Part shown: piece by piece, positions 21,266 through 32,420 of the stretch
Layout: each line of letters starts with the position of its first letter
How positions within the stretch are numbered: the first letter of the stretch is position 1
Assembly (NCBI GenBank): GCA_033439765.1
Contig: JAULSN010000004.1
Coordinates: 3,296,001-3,360,000 of the forward strand
Length of the DNA: 64,000 nucleotides
Reading direction: 5' to 3'
Origin: Lasiosphaeria ovina
Lineage: Eukaryota; Ascomycota; Sordariomycetes; Sordariales; Lasiosphaeriaceae
Program-made: the position numbers and the translations under genes
The notes under the pieces: generated by a model
What the model was told of the DNA's origin: nothing
Database searches by the model: none
What the model saw: the letters and a program-made list of their open reading frames with translations, nothing else

Positions 21266-23897
21266 TCAAATACGCGTCTTGGCGAGAGCCTCGTTCGCCA
21301 GCTTCACGCCCGACTCTCGGGCCGCCCGAGCGTCGTCCATTGCGCCTTGTATTTCCTGGGACTGCGCTAGCATTCCCTCTGCCACGCTCATCCACAGCAC
21401 GTTGCCGCTCTTTTTGGCCATGGCCGAGGCCGCCTTTGCGCTCTTGAGCGCCTGGACCACCACAACGTTCTCAAAAAACCGACACCTCATGATGTTGAGG
21501 GCAATGGACAGACACTGCCCGTTCATCGTGGATCTGGCATCGGACACCGAGTGTTGGATATGCCATTTGACCTGGTTGATCGACAGCGGCGGGTCCAGCA
21601 TGACCGTCGCTAGAATGAGGTTAAAAGCCGTCCTGAGCTCCGAGTCGGGGTTGTCTTCGCAGAGAGGTCGCAGCCGTTCAACGACTTCTGCAGCTTCTGC
21701 GTCGTCTCTGTACCCTGGTTCCTGCAGAATCCACAGCCGGTTCAGTGCCGCCAGTATCGATAGCTCCGAATCGATATGGTCTCGCGTGTTCCTGGGCGCT
21801 CCCTTGCGGTCAATCTCAAATCGCTCGTCGTTCCATATTTCAAGAGCTACGTCGAGCTTCGCAATGCCTTGAAAGAAGACACCTGACAAGTAAAGAGTCA
21901 TTGTTTCTTGATGCCCCCCTGGTGGTTGGCACTCTCTGGCCGACTCGAGACACTTCTTCACTTTTGCCCAGTCGCAAAAGGTCGCAGCCTGCATACCGAC
22001 CAGAACATGCGCATAACAAGCAAGCCCCCTCGCCCAGCTAATTTGCTTGAGGGCATCTGGAAGAGACTGCGGTAACGGCGGCGGCTTGGTGCCTATGGGG
22101 AGTGTTAGCAGGAATAATTTGTGAACTACAAGTCCAACCGAGCTTGCCTTCTAGAAGCCTTATTGTTTCGCCCCAGATCATAGAGCTTCTCCCGAGTGTT
22201 GTAGCATTGTACAGAGCCACAATCCCGTTGAATACATATGCCAACGCATAGGCTTCTTGTTTGCCGAGAGTTGACAGAACGAGATAGTCAACACCACCAT
22301 CGCCAGGACGGAGGACGGCTCGTGTGTCGTTACTTATTGTTTGCGCTGAATTGGGAAGGCGCCTAATTGGCAACAATACCTCACTGGAGAGGACGGCCCA
22401 GTCGGGAGAATGTCTCAATTCGTCCAGCTTGGTCTGTACCACACTCAGTTTCTGGGCCGCAACCTGAATAGACTTCTGATGCAGGCTGCAAGCCAGATCG
22501 AGGAGCATTAACAGTACGTCAATCGGAGGGAGGTGAACAGAATCGTCGAGCTGCAGCTTCGATGCCTGGGCGATACATTCCTGCACACGATCATTCCAAT
22601 CCTCCTTCATAGCACCAAGGTGGGCTAGGCCTTCGAGCAGCATGGCCATGACATAAATGCTAAGGTCTCCGCGCTCCTCCGCAATGGATGCGATCTTGCG
22701 CAGGTTTTCGATTGCACCGTGGTCAGCCGCGGTGCCCGACTCAAGATGCAAGGCGGCCTTGAGGAAACGAAAGGCGTAGATCCAGTGAATATGCTTGTAG
22801 CTGCTCGAGAAGTCATGTCAGCAAGGTCATGCGCAGAAGCCTAATTAGGAAGGTTGTCCGTACGTCGTGCAATCAGCTATGTGACCGTCGATGGACTTGA
22901 AGGCTGCCTTCTGGGTCCGCTGGAAGAGGGTCTTCATGAGAAGAAACTGCGAGCTGTACTTGAGGTCGATGTACCGGTGCTTCTCGCACATCGCAATACC
23001 CCTCGTCAGAGCCGTCTCGGCTTCCATGATGTTAGTGGTCTCCTCCATTAGGATGCTGGCGTAGCGCAGGCACAGTCTTGCCTCGAGCCGAGGCGTCAGC
23101 TTGTTCGACGTCATGGCAATCTCGAGGCAGCCAAGCCCGGTTGCCACCAATTTGTGGTGCTCCATGACCTCGTCGGATAACATGGACTTTGCAACATTTT
23201 GCGCTGCCGTGTTGGCTCTGACGAAACAGTCTTCGGCGATACAGAGCAGGAGCGGCAGTGTCTCAACGTGGGGAGATGGATGTGACAGTATCGGTGAATT
23301 TGCGACCGAACCTCGAGATGTGGGCCGGCGCGCATCTTTGGGTGTTTTGATCGATGCCCCTTGCGAAGACAGTCGCCGCTCGTCCAACCTAGGACTGTTC
23401 TGGGCCGACGAGGTCTGCTGTGGGAGTTGGGAGATTCGGGATATCGGCGGACTCATCGTATTACTCGTTGGGGAAGCCGACAATACATGGGTGACAGGCC
23501 TCGAGGGCGCTGCTTGCTGTAGAAGGGAAGGGTTTACAAACTGTACGGGGGGCTCAGCTGACGGCGGAGGGGGCGGTGGAGTGGGAACAGGTTCGAATGC
23601 GCCATTGTAGCTTGAAAAATTACGGGCGGCGGTGGTGTAAAAAGGCGCCGGCTGCTGAGGGTATGCGGGGTGTATATACTGGGCATTCTGGTGCTGGGCA
23701 TGGCCGTTCAGAGTTGCTGCTGTCTGGGTTGCTGTCTGGGGACTGGGAATTGCGGGACGCTGGCTGGGTTGCTGGTGGTAGAGGTTGGATGGATGCCGCG
23801 CGCGTTGCTGCTGCTGCTGTTGCTGCTGTCCCTGACCCTGGCCCTGTCCTGGGCCGTCGTAAAGCTGCCCCTGGGGCATCGTGCCTCGAAATGTCAT
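21266..23897 (-). CDS. mau2: Cohesin loading factor subunit (Mau2/Scc4)
   Basis: Three exons: 22864-23897, 22148-22800 and 21266-22092, 837 aa. Mau2/Scc4 partners the Scc2/Nipbl/Mis4 ATPase stimulator to load cohesin on chromosomes. The N-terminal 200 residues are low-complexity (Gln runs, Pro-rich, Ser-rich). From about residue 215 (LLLCIAEDCFVRAN) to the end the chain is all helical, TPR-like repeats of the cohesin-load family: LEARLCLRYASILMEETTN, HWIYAFRFLKAALHLE, DWAKVKKCLESA, SVAEGMLAQSQEIQGA. Intron 1 (22801-22863) is GT-AG. Intron 2 (22093-22147) uses a GC donor (GCAAGC), with GCTAACA and TAG at its 3' end, and restores the frame as EGTKPPPLP. The length is usual for filamentous fungi and longer than yeast Scc4. 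Confidence 0.92.
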
Positions 23898-25081
23898 CGC
23901 ATCGGTCGGTCGGCGACGGATCGCTGGCGGCCTCTATCTACGCATCCTAGCCGCCGGCGTGCACGCGAGCATAGATCAGGTTGTCGTCAGATGAATCCCA
24001 CGGTGTCGCAGCTCCCGAGAATAGATGCAGGTGCAGTCAGTGTTGGACACGACACGCGCCGCAGTCCAGTCGACGTTAGCGAATTCGCTGCGGGCCGGGG
24101 CAGGAAAGACACTAGCACAGATCCGTCGCTTACGTACTACATAAATTATGTAGCTGATTGAAAGTACTTCTTGGAGTGGCTAGCACAGGTGTGGCTGATA
24201 GGTAAGGTGGCGCCTATCCCGCTCAACACTGTGTGTACGCAGGCGTATTGCGGACGGAAGACGGACACTGAAACTCCGGTACGTATAGAATACGCAGTAC
24301 ACCTCCGTCTGGGGTATGGAACCTAACAGTGCAAGGTCCTAAACCCCGGCGGAGTGTACAGGACTGCGTACGCCGTACTGGTACCCCGTCGGATGATAAG
24401 GCGTGGGCTTCAGCCCGCTACAACTTTCCCCACGCCACGCCCAGAAGAGGATGATGGAAGGAGTCGAGGTTGCTTTCCTGACCTACGAAAGACAAGTTCA
24501 AAAGGTGATGTGGTGTTCTCCGTAGAGCACATTATGTTCACATCAGCTGCCTTTTTGTTTTAATCTCCTACTAATAGTGCTAGGTGTACGTGGCGTGTTT
24601 TGTCGGCGTGGCCCATGGGAGGCCCCATGGAAGGTCTGGCTTTGCCCCTTCCATTCTGGGTACAAATGTAACGGCAAAAACCAACCAGTTTTGGTCGTTT
24701 CAGTTGGCTTCAAAAGTGCTCGAATCTGAACCTCGGCTTGCAGCTTTTCGGTAGTCTTAATCAGTCCAATTCCAGCCTGTTTGTCCGACTGCGCTGTCCC
24801 GGTTGCTTTTCTCCCTGCTGCACGCGTACCTTGAGCCAGGTTGGCAAATATTACCAGTCTGCAGCACTAATAAATAAGACATCGTGTAACCATCCAAGGT
24901 GTTTTGTTTCTTGTTCAACACCACCACCCTTTCGACTTCTCCCCTGCCTTTGGTCTCAGTCCCCTCGGTCCAGTACTCCCACGGCTTGGCAACAGGACAA
25001 GGCGCCTTTACCAGTGCCCAGCACTCTCCACCTCTGACTCTCTCGTCGTCTGCCAGTCTTCGACTGTGTCAGTCTTGGATC
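23898..25081. other. Divergent promoter region, MAU2 and hydrolase
   Basis: Separates two divergently transcribed genes, so both promoters lie here. No further gene seen. A small palindromic patch, GGCCCATGGGAGGCCCCATGG, sits near 24608. Confidence 0.55.
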
Positions 25082-26823
25082 ATGGGGGATTGGTTTGGAC
25101 GAGCCAAGATTGGCTTCACGCATGCGCAATCGCCATTGACTCTGCAGAACAAGGATGGAACGACAACAGACCTCCTAAAGCTTTGCGAGAGGGCAGTGCC
25201 TCCATGCCAGCTCAACCCCTTCTTGTTCAACGGACATGCCCAGACTATGTACACGGCGGTCAACGAGCACGGACCACACATATACTACCGCAGGCGCATC
25301 TTTGACGCCGACCACAAGACTTACACTGGGTCCTTTGCTGTCGACTTTGCTGTCAGTCCGCACCAAGACGTTGACGAGACGCTTCCTCCGCGGACTGCCT
25401 ACTTTGCGGAGGAGGACTTTGCCAAGATCAGCTCCGACGACACGAAGCCAATGCTCTTCATCCTCCACGGACTCTCTGGCGGGTCTCACGAGGTCTACCT
25501 CCGCTACGCCATTGAGCCGCTCGTCACGAACGGCGGCGGGTGGGAGGCATGTGTTGTGAATGCCCGCGGCTGTGCCAACAGCCCTGTGACAAGCGGCGTT
25601 CTGTTCAATGCCAGAGCGACTTGGGATTTGCGCCAGGTTCGTAGCTGGCCCAGCTCAATTGTCCCTGCGCTTGACGTCAGCCAGCTAATTGACTTACAAT
25701 ACACAGGTTGTGAACTGGGCGAGAAAGACGTTTCCGAACAGGCCCCTTTTCGGTCTCGGCTTCTCTCTTGGCGCAAATATTCTAACAAACGTAAGCATTC
25801 GCCCTTCTCCGTCCAACAAATATACAATCTCTTTTTGTGACCGCGACCGGGTCCAAAGGTAAGGCGTTTACGTAGTACTGACAAGCGAGCACAGTACGTG
25901 GCAGAGGAAGGCGCCAGCTGTCAATTGAAGGCTGCCATCTCCGTAGGGAACCCGTTTGACTTGGAGGTTTGCAACAAGGCTCTTCAGATGACGCTGATGG
26001 GCAAGGTATACCATAGGGTCATGGGGAGTAAGCAGTCACACCCACAGGGATCCCATTCCCGCGTTCCCGCGTTCCCGCAGCTTGCTGACAGGGGGTTTGT
26101 TACAGCCAACATGAAGCGACTTATAAACTCACACAAAGAATCTGTCCTCAAGTATACCAACCTAGACTTGGATCGGATCCAACGTGTCACATATCTCTAC
26201 GAATTCGATCGGGAAGTACAGTACGTCACAGCCAACTAACAACCACTACAAGGCCGAAAATGCTAAACTTGCGTGGCAGGACCGTAACATGGGGATATCC
26301 GACTGAAAATGCCTACTATCGCGACGCGTCATCCGCAGACGCCCTCCTGGCAATCAGGATTCCCTTCATGGCCATCGCAGCCTTAGATGATCCCGTAAGT
26401 CCCCGAGCCTCACTTTTTGATATCTCTCTCTCCACTTCCACCTTGACTACCCCACGCCTGATGGGACGGAAGAAATATAAGAACATATAAGGTTCTGACT
26501 GTATATCTTATTCACACTCACACACACACTCTCACACACAGGTTGCCGTGCAAGAAGGCATTCCCTTTGGCGAGTTCAAGCTCAATCCCTACACGGTACT
26601 CTGCACGACGTCCCTCGGCGGGCACCTCTCGTGGTTCGAGTTCGGCGGGGGCCGGTGGCACGCCAAGCCCATCTGCAACTTCCTGAACCTCATGGTGTCC
26701 GAGATCGACTTGGATGCTGCCGCTGCCGTCAACGATAGTTCTGATGGGAAAGAGCCCGAGTCCCCCCAATTCAAGACTCGCTTCTCTCCCGTGAGGCGAA
26801 AGCTTGAGATTCTGAAGGAATAA
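25082..26823 (+). CDS. Alpha/beta hydrolase of Eht1/Eeb1 family
   Basis: Six exons: 25082-25636, 25707-25790, 25895-26027, 26106-26220, 26280-26394 and 26542-26823, 427 aa. All introns are GT-AG, and the last (147 nt) ends in a CA-repeat tract. Yeast Eht1, Eeb1 and YMR210W are medium-chain acyltransferase/esterases that make fatty acid ethyl esters or hydrolyse acylglycerols. Diagnostic motifs are NPFLFNGHAQTMYTA near the start, HGLSGGSHE (oxyanion region), nucleophile Ser205 in GFSLGAN, acid Asp332/333 in ALDDP and His362 in SLGGHLSW. The triad is complete, so an active enzyme is expected. The in-frame stretch upstream of 25082 lacks an ATG. The substrate is inferred from the family only. 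Confidence 0.92.
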
Positions 26824-27389
26824 ACCGGGGATCTCCTTGGGGAGAGAAGCCCTGATCTGGGCTTCCAAGTGCAGTAGGTCATGTAGGTTGCGGTGTGCGT
26901 ATTGCCATGGTAGGTAAGGATATATGTACATGTGGCCATGTTTGAAGGGTTTAGAATTGGGAATTCTGTATGAATGGCGTTACATATATGCCACTACGAT
27001 TACAGTAAGTGGGCGATAGATGATGGTAATAGACTTGGATAGAATCCTAACGAGACTCAATTTGGAGTGTTCCGAGCCTAAAAGAGTGACTATATAGCCC
27101 ATATGTTATCCGACAAGGTCATGTTAATGCAGACATGATTCCGTGATGTTCTCTTACAGACATCAGTGATTTCCTCATTTATTTTCCCTTTTTCCATAAA
27201 GATGCAGGCCCTCGTTTTCTCTTAGATATATCCCAGGCCCAGGCCAAGCCGTAGTAACGCCGCAACGCCGTGCATACCGTACCGATGCTCTTTATTTTGT
27301 ATAACACAGCACAGACAGACAGACAGACAGACAAAAGAGATAGACCCCGAAGTAGAGAGTAGTAGAGAGCCGCCTCAAAAAGGTGATGA
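26824..27389. other. Convergent intergenic region
   Basis: 3' flanks of the hydrolase and LOC1. AT-rich, with a run of CAGA tetramers near 27311-27330. No gene seen. Confidence 0.6.
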
Positions 27390-28104
27390 TTACTCGGCAG
27401 CAAAAGACACTCTCTTCTTTGTGAGCTTGGTGGCGTTGGTCCCCGTGGCCGCCAAAGACTTGACGTCGCCGCCGTCGCCGCCGTCACCACCGCCACGGCT
27501 GCCGCGACGCGGCTTCCTGCGCTTCTTGCGCAGCGAGTCCTTAGTCTCGTCAAACTTAGCGTGCCGCTCAGCCTCCTTGGCGTCGGCCTCGGCCTTGCGC
27601 GCCTCGCGGATCTCCTCCATCTGCCGCGCCTTTATCAGCTTGGACTCGATCTGGCCCTCCTTCTCGGCCTGCACGATGGCCAGGATGGTGTTCATGCTCT
27701 CCTGTGTGTTGAGGACCGTGTTAGTGTTTTTGACGATCATGAGAGTGAGATAAAACCAGAATGGTGGATTTTATGGAGGGGGTGTCACGGACCCTGTCGT
27801 CGATAAACACCTTGCCCTTCTTTTTCCCCCGCGGCTTCTGCACCCCGACGGGCGTCACCATGTTGAGCTCGGGCAGGCCCAGCTCCTTGGCCGTGTACAC
27901 GCGCTTCTTCTTCTTGTGCAGCAGCTCGGCGATGTTGGGGCGGCCCTTGCCCCGTGTTACGGACGCGTGCGCCGGGTTGGACTTGTTGTTCTTGGACTTC
28001 TTGATGACGCCGCCGTCCGACTTGGGGTTCTTTGACTGCTTGCTGCCCTTGATGCCCGACCCATTGGCGGCATGTTTGTTTTTTATCGTCCTCGTGGGCG
28101 CCAT
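27390..28104 (-). CDS. LOC1: Ribosome assembly / mRNA localisation factor Loc1
   Basis: Two exons, 27793-28104 and 27390-27701, 207 aa. Loc1 is a small basic nucleolar RNA-binding protein needed for 60S subunit assembly and export, and for ASH1 mRNA localisation in yeast. Recognisable blocks are [44 protein letters not shown](I)[23 protein letters not shown] and [13 protein letters not shown]. The intron (27702-27792) has a poor GTCCGT donor but a good CACTAACAC branch site and CAG acceptor. It joins DDR to ESMN exactly as the family requires. The C-terminus is Gly-rich. Divergently paired with HIS3. Confidence 0.93.
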
Positions 28105-28591
28105 GGTGGGCGATGATGGGGGTTCTGAGGTCTGCGTGTGTGGCGATTGACGACGACGGACGGGAGAAACTGAACGAAACCGCCGTGGGCTGTCCCTCTT
28201 CCAATGCGGCTGCCCGTCTTGCCCGTTTAAAATTTTGGAACGTGAGACTTTCTTATCGGTTATCGCGCTGGCCATGGTGGGGCCGTCTTCAGCGGCTGGG
28301 AACCCGGAACGGCGGATTTGCAACCCTGTAACCAAAAGTTTCAGGACGGCAACTACCCCACCAATGCGCAATAGCGGGGTCTCTCCGACAGCGCTCCTCT
28401 GCCGCGTGTTGGTAGATTTTGTTACGGCGTGTCAACGGCGGGTCTACCAACAGATCAGTTCTCCATTCTTGTTCGCCGCGTCACTTACAAGCAAAGCAGA
28501 GGATTCACCCAATTGAGAACACTGGCGCTGTTCTTCAAGCCTCGAATTCAGCCCCGTTAAATTCACGCAAAAATACCGAACCTTACCCAAC
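28105..28591. promoter_or_regulatory. Divergent LOC1-HIS3 promoter
   Basis: The 487-bp spacer between two ATGs on opposite strands must hold both promoters. Two CCAAT pentamers are visible (near 28200 and 28361), candidate HAP-complex sites. I found no perfect TGASTCA Gcn4/Cpc1 site despite the adjacent histidine gene. Confidence 0.7.
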
Positions 28592-29365
28592 ATGAGCACC
28601 GAACCTCGCTGGGCCGCCTTTGCGCGGGACACGAACGAGACCAAGATCCAGCTCGCCCTCAACCTCGACGGCGGCGCGTTCCCTCCCAACACCGATGCCC
28701 GGCTCAATGTAGGGAGCAATAGCGATTCCGAGACTGCCCACGCGACACAGGCGAGCAAGTCACAAACGATCAGCATAAACACGGGCATTGGCTTCCTGGA
28801 CCACATGCTCCACGCCCTGTCTAAGCACGCTGGATGGAGTCTTGCTCTGGCCTGCCAGGGGGACTTGCACAGTGGGTGTTTCCAAACAGCCCAGTCCAAT
28901 GCGGCTAGAAAGAGATAAGCTAACTAAGCCCCCCTCTTCTCTCTCAAAAAAGTCGACGACCACCACACCTCAGAGGACGTGTGCATCGCACTGGGCTACG
29001 CGTTCGCGCAGGCGCTGGGGACGCCGACGGGGCTGGCGCGGTTCGGGTCGGCGTACGCGCCGCTGGACGAGGCGCTCAGCCGGGCCGTGGTGGACCTGTC
29101 GAACCGGCCGTTCAGCGTGGTGGACCTGGGGCTGCGGCGCGAGAAGATTGGCGACCTCAGCACCGAGATGATCCCGCACTGCCTGCAGAGCTTCGCGCAG
29201 GCGGCGCGCGTCACCCTGCACGTCGACTGCCTCCGCGGCGACAACGACCACCACCGCGCCGAGAGCGCCTTCAAGGCCCTCGCCGTCGCCATCCGCCAGG
29301 CCACCACCCGCGTCGCCGGCCGCGAGGGCGAGGTGCCTAGCACAAAGGGGACCTTGAGCGTATGA
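28592..29365 (+). CDS. HIS3: Imidazoleglycerol-phosphate dehydratase
   Basis: Two exons, 28592-28871 and 28953-29365, 230 aa. It catalyses the dehydration of imidazole glycerol phosphate to imidazole acetol phosphate in histidine biosynthesis. The metal-binding motifs are all present: [14 protein letters not shown] in exon 1, DDHHTSEDV at the start of exon 2 and [14 protein letters not shown] near the C-terminus. The 81-nt intron (28872-28952, GTGGGT donor, GCTAACTAAG branch, AAG acceptor) interrupts GDLH-IDDHH. Length is standard for the monofunctional fungal enzyme. Exon 2 is much more GC-rich than exon 1. Confidence 0.96.
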
Positions 29366-30973
29366 GTGGGCTGCCGGCCGTACAAGAGGGAGGGCGTTGC
29401 GGAGATACGGGGGGTCTGGGTGAAGGGGGTGGTGATATCTAAAACGGGACATGTCCGTTAAAATTGGGTGCTTCCATGCTAGATATCATATCGAGATTGC
29501 ATTTGGAGAGATACTCATTATACCAGCGCTCGCAACAATGCAATTCAATCAGATACAAATATAAACAAGCCAAACAGGCCAAAGTACGGAAATAAACAAG
29601 TCAAATAACTCAGGCTTTGTATTACCTTTTATTTGACTAATGTGGGGCCATAGTAATTAGGGCGTTTTCTCTGGAATGGTCTAATCCAATCCCTGAATGA
29701 TTATTGGCGTGGTATTTTTTAAGATGCAAATAGCCTTAGCATCTTACGACTCGCCGTAAAGGTTTTTTGGTAAGGGAGGTAATAGCTATTTGAATCCCTA
29801 TTTTGGAATCCTAGAGGTTTATTTCTTCTCTCGAAATACCTATTAAAGACCTTCCTGGCCGGTATATTTTTCTAGGAGGCCCCGAAAAAAAAGTCGAATA
29901 CGAAGATTTTCCTTCACCGGGCCGGATAACTTTTTTCCAGCTCCGAGTCAAATCAAATTGTCTTTTTCACTATTTAAACTTACCTTTATTTTTGGCAAGT
30001 AAGGCAAGCGGGACCCCCCGATTTGATTTGTTTGCATTGTTGCGAGCCTTGCATTACACGGTGATTTTGAGACGTTATGCTGGTGGTTAGTAAAAGGGTT
30101 TGTATGAGCAGGGCCATACCGAAAGATTTTAACTGGCACTTTAAGCAACATGTTACTGCCATTTTGACTTGAAGTGTGTTGGTGTTCTTGGCTTGTACGC
30201 AGTTCGGTGTTGAGGCGCGTCGGGGTGAGCGTTGAACAACCGTTCGGTTCTATGAATGCGCCCCACTGTGGATGATGTCGCTGGCGCTGCGGACGGGCGG
30301 GTTGCATTTGAGCTTATTAAACGGAAAACAGCCTCTTGGCCCGTACCCCTGCCCTTACGCTGGAATGACCTCACATCCGCCCTACTCACGAATAACAGCA
30401 GAGCAGCAGATAACGAAGAACGGCGAGCCTGCTCCAGGGCTAGATCCAGCACTAGAATTTACAAGGCAAATCAACGGCAAAATCTGTGGGCGTCTCCTCA
30501 GGCCATCGACCTAATTTTTCTGTTTGGGGGTGTTGAGCGCCTCATCAGCTGATTCTCATCGCCGCATTGAGGTAGGCCGACGCCTTTGTACTCACATAAT
30601 TGCACGGTCACGCAGACCAAGCCTCGTTGTCAAACACATACCCACACACCCAGAGAGAGAGAGAACAGCAAGTAGACCACGGTCTCCGTTGCAAGGCATT
30701 TCTACAAACAGCTTCCTTGGGGCGGTTGCATAGTACACAAACCAAACCCCCTTCACCCCCTTTACCCCCTTTACCCCCTATCCTGTCCTCTCATCCCATC
30801 CCATCCCCTCTCATTCCGCATACAGCTAAGCGAACGAGATATTCACACACTAAGAGACCCAGCAAGGCCAGCCACTCCACAAGACCGGCCGGGAGGAAAA
30901 CTCAGAGTCGGGGGAGGATTCAGAAAGTCCCAGGATAAACAATAACAACAACAAAAAAAAGGGAGGGCAGAAA
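29366..30973. other. Intergenic with repeat element
   Basis: Directly after HIS3 lies a near-palindrome (AACGGGACATGTCCGTT, about 29442-29458). An AT-rich stretch from 29470 to 30010 contains the MITE-related copy at 29687-29881. Near 30740-30800 there are CCCTTTA and CCCATC pyrimidine repeats, probably promoter of the next gene. No gene supported. Confidence 0.6.
29687..29881. mobile_element. Truncated copy of the 8841-9071 MITE-like element
   Basis: Starts CAATCCCTGAATG with TTGGCG following, then matches the reverse complement of the first element through TTACGACTCGCC, GGGAGGTAATAGCTATT and CTATTTTGGAATCCTAGAGG. Similarity fades after about 29880 and no matching right terminal repeat is found, so this copy has lost one end. 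Confidence 0.7.
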
Positions 30974-31367
30974 ATGCCGTCCGCGTCCGAAACCAAGCAC
31001 GCCGAAGCGGCCGACGCGTCGTGGGAGGCGGCGCGCGGCGCCATGTACGGCGCGGCCAAGTGGGGCGTGGCGTCGGCGGTGCTGGGCGGGCTCGGGTACG
31101 GCCTGTCGCCCATCTACCGGGGGCTGACGATCCAGTTCAAAGTGTATGTTTTTTTCCGTCTCTCACCAAGTCATCCTTTGCCTAACCTCTTCCAGATACA
31201 TACAAATGTCGGGCATGGTGCTGGGCAGCATGATCGAGGCCGACTCGCGGCTGCGCGAGTACGAGGCGGCCATGCGCATGCGGCGGCGGATTCTGCGCGA
31301 CGAGGCCATGTGGAAGAGCTTTGAGCAGCAGTATGGCAAGGACGATGACGAGGACGACGATGCGTGA
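30974..31367 (+). CDS. Small two-helix membrane protein, HIG1/Rcf-like?
   Basis: Two exons, 30974-31143 and 31196-31367, 113 aa. The 52-nt intron has GTATGT, CTAAC and CAG and joins FK-VYIQMSG. Two hydrophobic helices (about residues 28-47, AAKWGVASAVLGGLGYGLSP, and 57-75, VYIQMSGMVLGSMIEAD) flank PIYRGLTIQFK. A charged C-terminal helix (REYEAAMRMRRRILRDEAMW) ends in an acidic DDDEDDD tail. The layout, with an SPxYR motif between two helices, resembles HIG1/Rcf-type mitochondrial inner-membrane proteins of respiratory supercomplexes. That assignment is tentative; the gene structure is solid. Confidence 0.8.
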
Positions 31368-31749
31368 TGATTTAAGCCTCAGATGCTCAGACCGTAGGTA
31401 GGCGGCCTTTTTTCCCACAAATGAATGTCTGTAACAGAGACTCTGCCAATCTGTATACCTTTCAACGGCAATATCTAGCAGTCTTGGAATATGCACCGCG
31501 ATACACCATTGCAGGGCCATTTGCAGTCCTGTCTTTTTGCTAGACCCGGCCTGCCAGCTTGCTAGCTTATCAACAGATAAAACACCTCGAAGACCTTGGA
31601 TGATGATGCTAGAATAATGCGACAACTATAAAGGACCTTGTCGTCCTGGACCCTTCCTAAGTCGCGTTATGAAGAAAAAAGAAAAAGAAAATAAGAGAGA
31701 GCCAGTAAAGTAATAGATGAATGTTCCTTAGGCTGGGAATCGAGACCCT
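31368..31749. other. Intergenic before the TPR array
   Basis: No gene seen. Separates the small membrane protein gene from the degenerate downstream end of the TPR array. Confidence 0.6.
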
Positions 31750-32078
31750 TCATAATCTTCGCGCTCTTACTCGCTGTAGGTCGTATATACTCTTTAGCGT
31801 ATCGGGATGATCGTCGCCTAGTACCCTCTTCCTCGTCTCTACTACTTGCGAGAATAGCTTTTCAGCCTCCTTCCACCGGCCTTGCTCCCCATATGTCCGT
31901 GCTAAGCCGTGCATACTACGTAGCGTATCGGGATCCTCGTTGCTTAATACCCTCTTCCTCGTCTCTATTACTTATAAGTATAACTTTTCAGCCTCCTTCC
32001 ACCGGCCCTGCTCTCTATATGCCCGTGCTAAGCCGTATATACTATGTAGCGTATCGGGATCCTCGTCGCCTCTACTAC
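31750..32078 (-). pseudogene. Degenerate TPR units after the kinase-TPR stop codon
   Basis: The TPR-coding 126-bp units continue past the stop codon at 32079-32081. Unit starts, marked by the shared AGCGTATCGGGA block, lie at 31796, 31922, 32048, 32155, 32281 and 32407 (last one AGCGTTTTGGGA). Spacing is 126, 126, 107, 126 and 126 bp, so the unit at 32048 lacks 19 bp, which shifts the frame. A CAA codon conserved in other units reads TAA here and in the next unit. These units are not translated in the gene model and are a decayed or contracted part of the array. Confidence 0.75.
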
Positions 32079-32420
32079 TTATAAGTATAGCTTTTCAGCT
32101 TCCTTCCACCGGCCCTGCTCCCCATATATCCATGCCAAGTTGTGTATATTACGTAGCGTATCGGGATCCTCGTCGCCTGACACCCTCTTCCTCGTCTCTG
32201 CTACTTGTGAGAATAGCTTTTCAGCCTCCTTCCTCCGACCCTGCTCTTTATATGCCCGTGCTAAGCCCTGCATACTACGTAGCGTATCGGGATCCTCGTC
32301 GCCTAACACCCTTTTCCTCGTCTCTGCTACTTGTGAGAATAGCTTTTCAGCCTCCTTCCACCGGCCCTGATCCCCATATGTCCATGCTAAGTCGTATATA
32401 CTACGTAGCGTTTTGGGATC
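31796..32420. repeat. 126-bp tandem TPR-coding repeats
   Basis: Six highly similar direct repeats of 126 bp (one shortened to 107 bp) spanning the live and the broken part of the kinase-TPR gene. Each encodes a 42-residue kinesin-light-chain-type TPR. Near-identity at nucleotide level indicates recent duplication or homogenisation. Confidence 0.9.

Noticed and set aside
28981..29340. Arg/Pro-rich frames overlapping HIS3 exon 2
   Set aside because: Shadows of a highly GC-rich true exon whose protein matches the dehydratase motifs.
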